Shown in pieces: positions 1 through 11,579 of a DNA stretch of 64,000 nucleotides. Each line of letters opens with the position of its first letter. Positions within the stretch are counted from its first letter, which is position 1. Location: assembly GCA_028023455.1 (NCBI GenBank), contig JAQFVV010012507.1, positions 2,491,456 through 2,555,455 on the forward strand, in the 5' to 3' direction. The position numbers and the translations under genes are program-made. Below the pieces are notes generated by a model that was given only the letters and a program-made list of their open reading frames with translations, did no database searches and was not told where the DNA came from. The DNA is from Epiperipatus broadwayi. Its lineage: Eukaryota > Onychophora > Udeonychophora > Euonychophora > Peripatidae.

Positions 1-1866
1 GTTTGTCTTTAATAACTTTGTAAACTTGTTAGTTTATTAGCAAAATTTAAGATCGTTTGCTTATTTAAAATTTCATGCTCTGTGTTTGAGTAGGTCTGTA
101 TTTCAATATTTAACATCGTTTAGCATACAACCTTAAAGTGGTATCATTTTAAGGTTTGCTATTATTGAGATATAGATCTTTAAACAGAGGGCGTTACTGG
201 ATATTTGTAATTGTATAATGGTTTGTATATTTTCTATAATTATTTCAGTTAGTGTTAACAGTAACTTTCTTTTCATTTATAGTTTGGGAGGAATTTAAAG
301 ATTAAAATCTAATGTTTAGTTTGTCTTTAATAACTTTGTAAACTTGTTAGTTTATTAGCAAAATTTAAGATCGTTTGCTTATTTAAAATTTCATGCTCTG
401 TGTTTGAGTAGGTCTGTATTTCAATATTTAACATCGTTTAGCATACAACCTTAAAGTGGTATCATTTTAAGGTTTGCTATTATTGAGATATAGATCTTTA
501 AACAGAGGGCGTTACTGGATATTTGTAATTGTATAATGGTTTGTATATTTTCTATAATTATTTCAGTTAGTGTTAACAGTAACTTTCTTTTCATTTATAG
601 TTTGGGAGGAATTTAAAGATTAAAATCTAATGTTTAGTTTGTCTTTAATAACTTTGTAAACTTGTTAGTTTATTAGCAAAATTTAAGATCGTTTGCTTAT
701 TTAAAATTTCATGCTCTGTGTTTGAGTAGGTCTGTATTTCAATATTTAACATCGTTTAGCATACAACCTTAAAGTGGTATCATTTTAAGGTTTGCTATTA
801 TTGAGATATAGATCTTTAAACAGAGGGCGTTACTGGATATTTGTAATTGTATAATGGTTTGTATATTTTCTATAATTATTTCAGTTAGTGTTAACAGTAA
901 CTTTCTTTTCATTTATAGTTTGGGAGGAATTTAAAGATTAAAATCTAATGTTTAGTTTGTCTTTAATAACTTTGTAAACTTGTTAGTTTATTAGCAAAAT
1001 TTAAGATCGTTTGCTTATTTAAAATTTCATGCTCTGTGTTTGAGTAGGTCTGTATTTCAATATTTAACATCGTTTAGCATACAACCTTAAAGTGGTATCA
1101 TTTTAAGGTTTGCTATTATTGAGATATAGATCTTTAAACAGAGGGCGTTACTGGATATTTGTAATTGTATAATGGTTTGTATATTTTCTATAATTATTTC
1201 AGTTAGTGTTAACAGTAACTTTCTTTTCATTTATAGTTTGGGAGGAATTTAAAGATTAAAATCTAATGTTTAGTTTGTCTTTAATAACTTTGTAAACTTG
1301 TTAGTTTATTAGCAAAATTTAAGATCGTTTGCTTATTTAAAATTTCATGCTCTGTGTTTGAGTAGGTCTGTATTTCAATATTTAACATCGTTTAGCATAC
1401 AACCTTAAAGTGGTATCATTTTAAGGTTTGCTATTATTGAGATATAGATCTTTAAACAGAGGGCGTTACTGGATATTTGTAATTGTATAATGGTTTGTAT
1501 ATTTTCTATAATTATTTCAGTTAGTGTTAACAGTAACTTTCTTTTCATTTATAGTTTGGGAGGAATTTAAAGATTAAAATCTAATGTTTAGTTTGTCTTT
1601 AATAACTTTGTAAACTTGTTAGTTTATTAGCAAAATTTAAGATCGTTTGCTTATTTAAAATTTCATGCTCTGTGTTTGAGTAGGTCTGTATTTCAATATT
1701 TAACATCGTTTAGCATACAACCTTAAAGTGGTATCATTTTAAGGTTTGCTATTATTGAGATATAGATCTTTAAACAGAGGGCGTTACTGGATATTTGTAA
1801 TTGTATAATGGTTTGTATATTTTCTATAATTATTTCAGTTAGTGTTAACAGTAACTTTCTTTTCAT
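1..1866. repeat. 318-bp tandem satellite, about 5.9 units
   Basis: Units begin at 1, 319, 637, 955, 1273 and 1591 (each starting GTTTGTCTTTAATAAC), giving an exact 318-bp period. By eye the copies are identical. The sixth stops after 276 bases, at 1866, where the sequence changes abruptly to ATATATATGCTAG. The array probably continues left of the window. No long reading frame or hammerhead core (CTGATGA with GAAAC) is present in the unit. Each unit has pyrimidine-rich tracts ending TTTCAG and TTTATAG that resemble splice acceptors, without evidence of use. Perfect identity means very recent amplification, efficient homogenisation, or an assembly artefact. Confidence 0.97.
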
Positions 1867-3227
1867 ATATATATGCTAGTGGCTTAATAAAATATGTTAG
1901 AACTCTATTTAACCAACTCTACCCACCTCTATCAATAAAACTTCTTTAACATTTCTTGATTATATATATAAAAAAAACACTCTCTCCCACATTTAAAATG
2001 TACAGGTTATTTCAAATCACTCCACTCTAAATAAAATGACTATATATATATATAAAAGAATAATGACAGAATATTTTATTATTCTGCCCTTTTAAGAAAA
2101 ATGCTTTAAAAATTAATTAATCACACAAATACATTATATATAATGAAGCAAAAAGTTACGTATATGTTTTTTTGTTAATGAAAACATTTAAATATATAAC
2201 AAACACCAATACAATGATTTATATTACCGGTAAATAGGAAATGCGTACGTCTTTTATAATGATATAGTCTTATGGAGATTTCAGTGCACTTCATGATCCT
2301 GTCTGGCAGCAGACATTTGGTCATGCAGGAAAATGTTCTAACACCGACTCTTCATTTTGATATTAAGTCATTCCAGTTCCAGCAACACAGAAAAATGACA
2401 AGAGAGAGAGAGAGAGAGAGAAAGGTCTACTCGGCTATTTCCATTACAGCGCACAAAAAATTCTTTCTTTAAAATTTCTTTAAAGATTTGTGGTTAATAT
2501 ACTCTTCTTTGCACGAACTTTTACCCACAAGCTGATTATATTCTTCTTCACTAAATATCTGTGATATTTCCCTAGTCCTCCTAGTTGAACTGACTCAGGC
2601 AAAGACCGCGCAGAAACTCTAACTCTCTCTATCTACACAACGTTCTGGCCATCTTGCATTCCAATCTCCATTGTTCTCTATCTTATTTTTTTAATTACGG
2701 TTGGGTTTCTTTTAATTAATTATTTTTTTTATTATCTCTAATTAATCTCCTTGGTGAGCTTTAGGAATTTTTATTTCATTATCTAAAAATAAAATCTTTC
2801 AATTTCATTTTCTGAAACTAAAAGAACATTCCATAAATTTTTCTACTTTACATTTAGTTTACATTCATTGTGGTTGAACTCTGGGTCTTTAGTTAAACCA
2901 CAGTGAATGGTAAAGCAGACATATATATATATTCCATGTGTATATATGTATAGCTTCAATATATACATAATATTTTTATTTTATTTTGATAGAATAAGCA
3001 CTCTGAATCTGGTAGTAGAGACTTTCTATGAATCTGTAAATATTTTGTATTTAAACTTTATGTTTTGCAGTATTTCGCACATGTTTAATAAATCAATGTA
3101 TTTGCTGATCGTTTAGTAAATGATAATAAAGTTGCATTGCAGTATAATTTTTTTTTTTTGAGTGAATGTAAATGATTGAACATGTACAGTAATTATATAT
3201 GCAAATGTGTTCTTTCAGTATCTGCAT

Positions 3228-3262
<35 letters not shown>

Positions 3263-4348
3263 ATTGAAAAGTATTGTGTACCTATAGGCAGTTAATCAAT
3301 ATGTTGACTGACCTTATGTATGAAAACTTTGCAACTTTTTCTTTGTCAGATTCTGTATTAGAGTTAACACATAGCATTTATAAAATTTGCAACATAAAAG
3401 TCATAGGTTGAAAGAGTGAATTAGTTATAATCATTACGGAAGATGTTGCTGAAAAAACATAATATTTGGGAGGGTAATTTGAACCTTTTGTATTGAATTT
3501 TCAGCTAACTATATTCACTGGATTATAGTACCAAATAATATAAAATGAATCGAGGGATAAACTTCCTCTTCAAATGTTAAATGTACAATTTTGTACATTT
3601 CTCTAATATCTTAGTAATTAATATTACAATCAAAAAATAAATTGACTTTCATTTGTAACTCAAGTTTTTATATAGATAGTGATTAAACTCCAAATATTTA
3701 TTAGGATGAACATCATATTAGTGAAAATGTCCATGTAATTTAATTAGAATTGAGTTGTTATTCATATAAGACCTTGAAATGAAGTTGGATTAAATTTTCA
3801 TTTGAGTGGGGGGTTATTTTGATACATTTTCAAATATCTACCTTTTTAAAGGTGAGTTTATTGCTCATAACTATTATTAAGTATTGCATAATTTGATATT
3901 TACATTATTTGTATCTTTACTTTTTTGTTTACAATGCTCTTAAAATAAAGAGAAAATAACTATGTTGTGAATTTAAATTACAAACTAATTTAAATGAGGT
4001 TATGTGGGCATCTGTATTGATTTGACATTCATTCTAATAAAATATCATTGTCTAATGTGAGGCATAAATGAAAGTGAAATCGTTTTTCATTTGAAGAGCA
4101 GATTTATTTATTAATAAAGGGGATTAGATCACATACATATATATATAATATTATTTTTGGGAGCTAAATAACTGATGTAAATAATGATTTTAAATCTCAC
4201 CACACACATTCATATGATTTAAGTAAAAAGGCACTCTGAGAAAAGTATTTGTTATTGAATTGAAATGTCAGTTATTTAGCTATTTTTATTACACAAGCTC
4301 CCTCAAATAATACTATGAATTTATAATTTATTTATGAGAATATTAGAA

Positions 4349-4390
<42 letters not shown>
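1867..4390. other. Non-coding, AT-rich, unassigned
   Basis: No convincing gene. It holds a short GA run near 2401-2421 and AT/GT microsatellites near 3227-3262 and 4353-4390. A small GC-richer patch at about 2575-2665 has no open frame that I recognise. Short open frames at 2272-2472 and 2907-3116 are low-complexity and lack coding character. Confidence 0.6.
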
Positions 4391-4394
<4 letters not shown>

Positions 4395-4717
4395 TGCAGA
4401 AAGGAGTTTGCTATTAACTGAAAGGAGACCCTTTGATTCCTCTTGGAGGCCTTAAAGGAACCGAGCAGGGCAAATTCCTAATGTCCACTCCATACGTTCT
4501 TGTGGTTGCAGCTGTTATTACTATGTGATTATTCATATAGTATACGAACATGGATGGGCTGCTCACCAACACGCATTAGCCAGCGTGGCGAGTTTATTGG
4601 CTTTTTACCTCTGAGTTTAAGATCAAGAAACACCATGGTCTTTCTTCTCAGTGCCTGATAAGGCAGAATGAATGTTTGTGTAAATGATTAATATTTTTCC
4701 AATACATATACACAATT
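4391..4717 (+). promoter_or_regulatory. RTE 5' leader, GC-richer, with hairpin
   Basis: This untranslated segment precedes the first ATG of the RTE frame and is clearly richer in G and C than its flanks. A small hairpin is visible, CACGC at 4570-4574 pairing with GCGTG at 4583-4587. RTE leaders usually carry an internal promoter, and some RTE elements in other animals carry an HDV-like ribozyme at the 5' end. I looked for an HDV-like double pseudoknot and could not build one, so neither function is shown. Confidence 0.45.
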
Positions 4718-7667
4718 ATGACAGACAAAAATAAAGCATGGCCCTTATTCCCAGGAGGCTGTAAAGTCACCAACCATGGCAGCGGTTGGTGGCCGAAGGT
4801 GGAGGGTGCTAAGAATCCCCTGATTGTGGACCCAGGCTGCCATTTGATGATGACTTTTTATTTAGGTACTTACAACTGCAGATCACTTTCAAGTGAAGGA
4901 AGATTGCAAGAATTAGAAGAAGAACTGTCTTATATTAAATGGGACATTATTGGACTTTGTGAAGTTAGAAGAAAAGGAGAAGAAACAATTGATTTAAAAA
5001 GTGGACATATACTCTATTATAAAGGCACCCATATTGGAAATACAAGTGGAGTAGGATTCATTATAAATAAAAAGTGGAAGAACAATATTGTGGAGATTGA
5101 TGGTGTATCGGACAGAGTGGCAAGATTAGTTATACAACTTAATAGCAGATACCAAATGCAGATAATTCAGGTTTATGCCCCAACAAGTTCTCATAGTGAT
5201 GAAGTAGTAGAAGATTTTTATATGGATGTACAAAAGGCTTTTGATCAGAGTAAACAACATTTTAAAATTGTTATGGGAGACTTTAATGCTAGAATTGGTA
5301 GACAAATGAAAGATGAAATTGCTGTAGGTAATTTTGGTTATGGTAATAGAAATGAGAGAGGACATAGACTTGTGGAGTTTGCAGAAAAAGAAAAACTTTA
5401 TATTATGAATTCATTTTTTGAGAAAAATGTTAAAAGGAAATGGACATGGAAGCATCCAAATGAAGGTACAGCAGAATTGGATTATATTTTGACTAACAGA
5501 AAATACATATTTCAAGATTGTAATGTTCTTAATAAATTTAACACAGGAAGTGATCATCGATTAGTAAGGTGTAAGTTACGTGTTAATGTAAAACTAGAGA
5601 GACAAAAATTATTAAGAAAAACAATATTTACAGTTGATATTCCTAATCTTCAGAAACATTCTAATGAATTTAAATTAGAACTTACAAATAGGTTTCAAGT
5701 GTTAGGAGATTTTGAACATGATACAGATTTGAATGAAATTAATATGAAAATAACTGATACACTTTTACAAACTGCAACAAACATAGCTGGTAGAAAAAAG
5801 CAGCAATTGACTAATAAAATTTCTACTGAGACTAGAGAATTTATGAAGAAAAGAAGGAATATGAAGATATACAAAAATGATGTATTAAAAAGAATTGAAT
5901 ATCTCAAATTTTGTAAAATGGTACGGAAAAGAGTTGAAAATGATATAAGAAAGTATAACTGTGAACTAGCAAGGAAAGCTGTAGAAGAAAATAAAAGTCT
6001 CAAAAATGTTAAACAACATTTTGGTATTGGTAGGAAATTTATATCTGCAATAAGAAAAAAAGATGGAATTATTACTAAAAAGAGAGATGACATCATGAAA
6101 TTGGTAGAAGATTTTTATCAAGAATTATATAGTAATAAAGAACAAATACCTCCTATATTTATTACATCTTCCGAATTGCCCAGAATTTTAAATGAAGAAG
6201 TGAGAGATGCAATTAAGTGTATGAAGAAAGGAAAGGCTCCAGGAAATGATGGAATTATAATTAAGAGAAGCATGTGAAGAAATAGAAACAATTTTAGCAA
6301 AGTTATATACCAAATGTCTAAATGATAAAGATGTACTGGAAGATTGGAAGAATGCAGTAATAATATTAATATCTAAAAAAGGTGATAAAGAAAATATTAG
6401 AAATTACAGACCTATCAGCCTTTTATCAGTTTTATATAAAATTTTTACCAAGATAATTACAACTCGTCTACAGAGAACTTTGGATTTCCACCAACCAAGA
6501 GAACAAGCTGGATTTAAAAGTGGTTTTAGTACAATAGATCATATCCAGGTATTGAGAGAAGTCATAGAAAGGACAAACGAAAATGAGTTGTCATTATGTT
6601 TTGGATTTGTAGATTATGAAAAGGCATTCGATTCTATACACATTTCTTCAGTGATTAAAGCATTGGATCATCAAGGTATAGATCCAGGATATTGTCATAT
6701 TTTAAAGAATATTTATAAAAATGCAACAGCAACAATTAGATTACATAATGATACTGGAAAAATCAACATTGAGAAAGGTGTAAGACAAGGTGACTCCATA
6801 TCTCCAAAACTCTTTACAGCAGTGCTGCAAGAAGTATTTTGTGGATTAAAATGGGAAACTAAAGGAGTGAAAGTAAATGGAGAGTAATTAAGTCATTTAG
6901 ATTTTGCAGATGATGTAGTTGTTTTTGCAAATAATGCTTCAGAGCTGCAGGAAATGTTGCAGGAGTTAGCAGATGAAAGTAGAAAAGTAGGACTAAAGAT
7001 AAATGTTAAAAAGACTAAAGTAATGTTTAATCGATTTGCTCAAAATATGAAAATAAAGATTGATTATGAAGAATTAGAAGAAGTTAACAGTTACAAATAC
7101 CTTGGTCAGATTATTAATACAGATGGAAACATAATGGAGGAAATTAATCATAGAATTAAACTTGGTTGGAGTGCTTTTGGTAGAAATAACTTGATACTAA
7201 AAGGAAATATGCCTATGTGTTTGAAAAGGATGTTTTTTAACAAATGTGTTTTACCAGTTCTTACTTATGGATCTGGGACTTGGACACTTAATAGAAGAGC
7301 AATACAGAGACTTCAGACCACTCAAAGGAGTATGGAGAGATGTATGTTGGGAGTAACAAGAAGAGATCGAAAACGCAATGTATGGGTAAGACAACAAACA
7401 GGTGTTACTGACCTTATTGAAAAAATTAAAAGATTGAAATGGAGTTGGGCTGGACATATTGCTAGAAGAGATGATAATAGATGGACAATTGAAATTTTAA
7501 ACTGGATTCCAAGAGATTGTAAAAGACCCAGAAAGAGACCACATGTGAGATGGATGGATGAAATAAGAAAATGTGCAGGGGTGTTGTGGAGAAGAAAAGC
7601 TAAAGATCGGAGAAGATGGATTAAACTTGGAGAGACCTTCATCCTGCAGTGGATTGATAATGGTTGA
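4718..7667 (+). pseudogene. RTE endonuclease-reverse transcriptase, frameshifted
   Basis: The product would nick target DNA and copy the element RNA into the nick. The first open part (4718-6277, 519 codons) holds an APE-type endonuclease: TYN at residues 51-53, the CEVR glutamate at 82, YAPT near 153, GDFNAR at 187-192, ELDYIL near 253 and SDH at 278-280. The reverse transcriptase begins with GKAPGNDG near 503. Relative to the minus copy, about 8 bases are missing just after this (near 6262), shifting the frame into a stop at 6275-6277. The frame resumes through NYRPISLLS and KAFDS, and the catalytic FADD lies at 6903-6914. A TAT-to-TAA change at 6885-6887 sits just before it. The C-terminus has WAGHIARRDD and a basic region. 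Start choice is uncertain: 4718 is the first ATG, but 4847 or 4850 (MMTFYLGTYN) matches the other copy. Confidence 0.93.
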
Positions 7668-7679
7668 TGATGATGATGA

Positions 7680-7682
<3 letters not shown>

Positions 7683-7721
<39 letters not shown>

Positions 7722-8516
7722 TTTACGATTGTGTATTGTAGATAAAGTTTATTAGTCACATATTAGCAAGTCAAATCAAGAGATAATTGGAGACTGTAAA
7801 AAAGATTATTCTAATCTTACTATTTATTTTATATAAAAGAGATTTAATTGCTGAAGTGATTTTAGAATTAAATATAGTATAAGAATTTAATAGATTATAA
7901 AATTTTGAGAAAACTAATTTTTTTAAATATATTTTATAATTAATAGATGAAAAGTTGTTAAAGGTAAAATTAAAATCACTAATGTGAATAGCAATATTAA
8001 GTTTTGCAAAATCTGTAATTTACTAAGTTATATTCTTGCTTTACGTTATGAAAATAAACTGCAGTTAGATATTGATTGAAATAGCAGTATCTATATTATA
8101 TTATTAAAAATTTATCAACTCTTAGCATGAGCTTTGAAATAAATAGGAAAATATTTAAAATTGAAGAAATTCAAGAAATAGCTCACCTTGAATTTTATGA
8201 ATTGTTACTCCTTTTTAATTTTCAAGATATAAATCATATTGATAATTTGAAGCAGAAAAACGTTTTTATGGCACACATTAATTCAAAATTATAGTTAATT
8301 AATAATAAAAAAACTGTAATATTTTCTGAACTGGAAATAAATATTTAAGCCACATTTTAAATCTAACAATCTGTCAATAGTGAGATGAGTTTAATTTTTT
8401 CAGAAGTACATTAAATTTTCCTATGTTCTTTATCATTATTGAATGTTAAAATAATTATTAATATATATATGTTTGTGTGCTTATTAGTATAGAATTTTCA
8501 CATTTTTGATTTATAG
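7683..8516. other. AT microsatellite and probable intron
   Basis: AT dinucleotides run to about 7720, then unremarkable AT-rich sequence leads to the PDZ exon. The last bases, ending TTTTTGATTTATAG at 8516, form a pyrimidine-rich acceptor. Confidence 0.6.
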
Positions 8517-8608
8517 GTCAATGGTGAATCTGTAATAGGTCTTTCATTACCTAAAGCAATAGCATTGCTTCGTAAAGCCAAAGGAAAAGTGAAGCTAGCA
8601 GTATCAAG
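8517..8608 (+). CDS. Single exon of a PDZ-domain protein
   Basis: A 92-base exon flanked by an acceptor (TTATAG at 8511-8516) and a donor (AAG followed by GTAATATG at 8609). It is open throughout and reads VNGESVIGLSLPKAIALLRK followed by AKGKVKLAVS, with the final arginine codon split by the donor (phase 0 in, phase 2 out). This is the C-terminal half of a PDZ domain: the VNG turn, the SVIGLS strand, the alpha-2 helix with the AIALLRKA pattern that lines the peptide groove, and the last beta strand KVKLAVSR. PDZ domains bind C-terminal tails of membrane proteins and build scaffolds at junctions and synapses. I cannot say which family, as multi-PDZ scaffolds share this pattern. No companion exon was found in the window, so neighbouring introns are large. 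It is the only firm host coding sequence here. Confidence 0.86.
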
Positions 8609-9965
8609 GTAATATGAGTTATGATTATTTTATTTGTTTAATCATTTTCCTGAATTGTTACTAGTTCATAAAAATATTTTTCATGATTACACAAAATCTA
8701 TATAAATTTACATTAACATATTAAAATGTTCCCTGAAGATAATATTATTAATTCATAAACGCATGTAGTATCTTTATTTATTTATAACTATCATATGGTA
8801 ATAAATTATTGAACTTAATCATTACATTAGATATTATTAATGTAACAATATCTTATTTTCAAAATAGAAGTAATTATTTTTGTCTATTTATTAAGTGATA
8901 TTTTGACAAATCTAGAAGTTTCTCAAATGAGTAACTTCTTCATTTTACAATTTATTTAAAAGTGATACTGAAAAAAATCAATAAATAACTTATGTTTATA
9001 ATACTATTTTTAAGATGAATAATTAATATGCCCAGAAAATGTCGTTGTTTTAAAAGGACTTTTATGTAATTTGGAGTAGTATTAATATTGAAAATATTTA
9101 TCTACGTTAAAGAAATGACCCTATGATTTTTTGAGAGATCAAATTACTTTCAAATACCAAACTGACAGGTTGTCTATAACAGTTTTTTTATTCATAAATA
9201 TTTAGTGGTAACATTTAGTTATAAAAGTACTTAAAAGGATTTTATGATGGAATAAATTATTACTGAAGATGTAATATTATAGATATTGATAATAATTTAT
9301 ATTAAAAACTCTAGGAACTTTTTTTTGATTTCAATGTGTTTTATTTAAGATTGATCAATAATTCTATTGTTAAATGTTGTAGCATTATATATAAAATCTT
9401 TAGAATTCTTTTTTTAAAAAAATAAATTAAATAAAGTTAAAGTACATTTCATTGCTATTCATTTTGATTCTGGGATCTAAAAAAAGGTAAATATTTGCAG
9501 AAAAATGCAAGTAGGTTATCGTGGACTGTTTTTGTTTTTTTTAAGCAGTCATAAATCTCTTAAAAAGAAATACAACATTGTTATCTACAGATTAAATAAA
9601 TAATGGGTCTGTTAAATGTTTTAAAATAATAGAATTTTTATAACCTATTTTAATTTAATATGCACTAGATTTCATATATTAAAATATTAAAAATAATTGG
9701 AAACAAAATATGGTAGATTTTTTTAGTTTTATATTGATTTTATTTTAAAAAACTGATGTGAATTTGCTAGGCTTAATAAAAGTTTTAAGAACAAAGTTCA
9801 GTTAGACATTTTGATGCTCAAATATCACATGACCTTCTGAGCAATTAATTATTAATCAGTTTTAATATCTATAACTTTAATAGCTTATTTTATTTATCAT
9901 AAATTAAATTTTATTATATTTAATTACTTAAGATACCCTTATAAAGTGTAAATAAAATAAAACAA
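8609..9965. other. Probable intron, no feature seen
   Basis: Very AT-rich, with stops in all frames and no transposon signature that I can recognise. It follows the PDZ exon donor directly and is therefore probably intronic. Confidence 0.6.
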
Positions 9966-10050
9966 GTGGTCAGCACAGCCGCCTTACAAGCAAATGTCCC
10001 AGGTTTCGGGTACGCTTCCGGGCTGATGCTTTGACACATGAAAAAAAAAA
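9966..10050 (+). repeat. Short tRNA-like SINE, diverged copy
   Basis: About 75 bases followed by an A-run (10041-10050). It starts GTGGTCAGCACAGCCGCC and ends GATGCTTTGACACATG. The same layout recurs at 32456 and 44117 (CCGCCTT or TGCCTT near the start, GGTT near the box B position, then GATGCTATGACA and an A-run), so it is a dispersed family. Box A and box B resemblance suggests descent from a tRNA and Pol III transcription. This copy is the most diverged and its target duplication is unclear. Confidence 0.6.
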
Positions 10051-11057
10051 TGTAAAACAGCTTTTTAAAAATTTAACAGCAGTCAAAAGTCTCATTAGTA
10101 GCTCTCTAAAGAAGAAGCCTGAAGAGAACATATTATTTCCAGGCTAGCCACATTTTAGAAAGTATGATTTGCATTTTTTTTTAAGATTGTTTTACTTTAT
10201 ATATATATATATATATATGAAGATTTGGATGGCTTGCAATATTGGCTATCGATTTATATATATAAATTAACATCCTTGCAATCTGAAAAAACCCTTCAAA
10301 ATTGACAGCCTGAATTCAAATTTGAGATTGCAACTGTAGATCACTAAAACACTTCTTGTGATATTATAACATCATAAGCTGCATCAAAGTTTATTTGTCT
10401 ATATTTCAGTGTCCATTACTTATACACTTACCCAAGTTAAAAGAACAATCGGTGCCCAAAGCCCATCATAAATCATGGATCTCACATAAAAAATAAACAA
10501 TTATAACGATTTCCTATGAGGAAAAAATAATAATATGTTACTTTAAATTCAGAATATCTACAAAATTGAGTAAAAAGATCAAAGAAATTGAAAAATTATT
10601 AATTAATGAATGAATGTTTTATGAAGATATATTATTTTAAAAAAATTAGCTATAATGTTGTTGTTTTTTTTAAATATTTTTTTTGACTGACTGTCAAAAT
10701 GTTTTTTTTTCTTTGATGGACTGTCATTTGGGTTCTTAAGTAGAGAGAACATATTTTCTAGTTCACTATTTATTAAAATAAAGTATGAAGGAAAATAAAA
10801 ATTAAGTACAATGTAAAAAAAAAAAACTAATTACAATTCGCATTTAATTTAATACAATGTACATTTTAAAATTTATATTCCATGCATATTATGTTCTATT
10901 ATCAAAGTCTTTTATTTTTATAATTAATAGCATTGCTATTATATATATTAAAAGTCTTCACAAATTGTTTTCATTTTTCATAATGCACTGAAATTAAATA
11001 AAAATTTGATAAAGAAAAGTAATATATAGTTGATTTTTGAACTTATAATAATCTAAA
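10051..11057. other. Non-coding, AT-rich
   Basis: An AT microsatellite sits at about 10199-10219, together with poly-T and poly-A runs. No gene or element was recognised. Confidence 0.6.
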
Positions 11058-11318
11058 TCAGCAGATCCCAACTTTTTTCTCTCTCATGTACCAATAATAT
11101 AAATCAGCTGATCTCAACTTTTTTTTTTCTCTTGTGTTTTTCTTGATTAAGTTTTATTCCTCTCACATACTCCTTGATGAGGTTTTTATCTCTCAAGAAT
11201 TTTTGTTTCTTTTCAACTTTTTTAGGTTAGATAAATAATTAAAGGGCTCAAATTAAATTAATGACATTTATTGGCTTTTATTTTGATTTACATTTAACAA
11301 TTTATTTCAATTTATTAT

Positions 11319-11570
11319 TTAATTCATGGTTCTTAATAATTTTAAGGTTCTTTGAGCTTGTTTCATGGATCGTAATTTTTTAAAATCATGTCCAAATGAA
11401 GACAGATATAAACTCAAATCATGAATTGTATCTTTATTTTTAATATATGCATAAAACAAGAATGCTCTTTCAACAAACTCTGTGTTTATGAAAGGTAATA
11501 AACATTTTATCACTTTATGACTGAGTTCCTGGTATTCTTCTTTCACTGCCATGCAAAAATCAATGACATT
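11319..11570 (-). pseudogene. hAT transposase C-terminal fragment
   Basis: The minus-strand frame ending at 11319 contains VKEEYQELSHKVIKCLLPF, then a partner helix and KKLRSMKQAQ. This matches the C-terminal dimerisation region of hAT transposases of the ZBED5/FAM200/SCAND3 type, where EYP-L...LLPF is followed by about 50 residues and a KQAQ-like end. The frame stays open upstream of its ATG (VIDFC), so the fragment is cut from a longer gene rather than starting there. The conserved TTYLCE-like element is altered to TEFVERAF. A segment at about 11060-11080 reading CAGCAGATCCCAACTTTTTT resembles a hAT terminal repeat and may be the element end. BED finger and catalytic core are absent here. 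Confidence 0.75.
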
Positions 11571-11579
11571 TTTTTTTAA

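Larger units (their letters stand above)
4391..7682 (+). mobile_element. RTE-type non-LTR retrotransposon, near full length
   Basis: About 3.3 kb, the usual size of an RTE element. It has a 5' leader, one endonuclease plus reverse transcriptase frame, and a 3' end made of TGA trinucleotide repeats (7664-7682), as RTE elements often end in short tandem repeats. It lies inside an AT dinucleotide tract (left 4353-4390, right from 7683), so a target duplication cannot be separated from the microsatellite. Compared with the minus copy at 33544-36467, this one keeps about 370 extra bases at its 5' end. Boundaries are inferred from where the AT tract stops and from the copy comparison. Confidence 0.9.

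Noticed and set aside
1-1866. 318-bp satellite as a tandem retrozyme array
   Set aside because: Unit size fits, but neither strand of the unit has CTGATGA or a GAAAC partner, so no hammerhead can be drawn.
2272-3116. Open frames at 2272-2472 and 2907-3116 as genes
   Set aside because: Driven by GA and AT simple repeats; no motif, no splice or start context.
4391-4717. HDV-like ribozyme at the RTE 5' end
   Set aside because: GGGCAAATTCC near 4468 resembles part of HDV, but I could not find matching P1 and P2 strands at the proper spacing.
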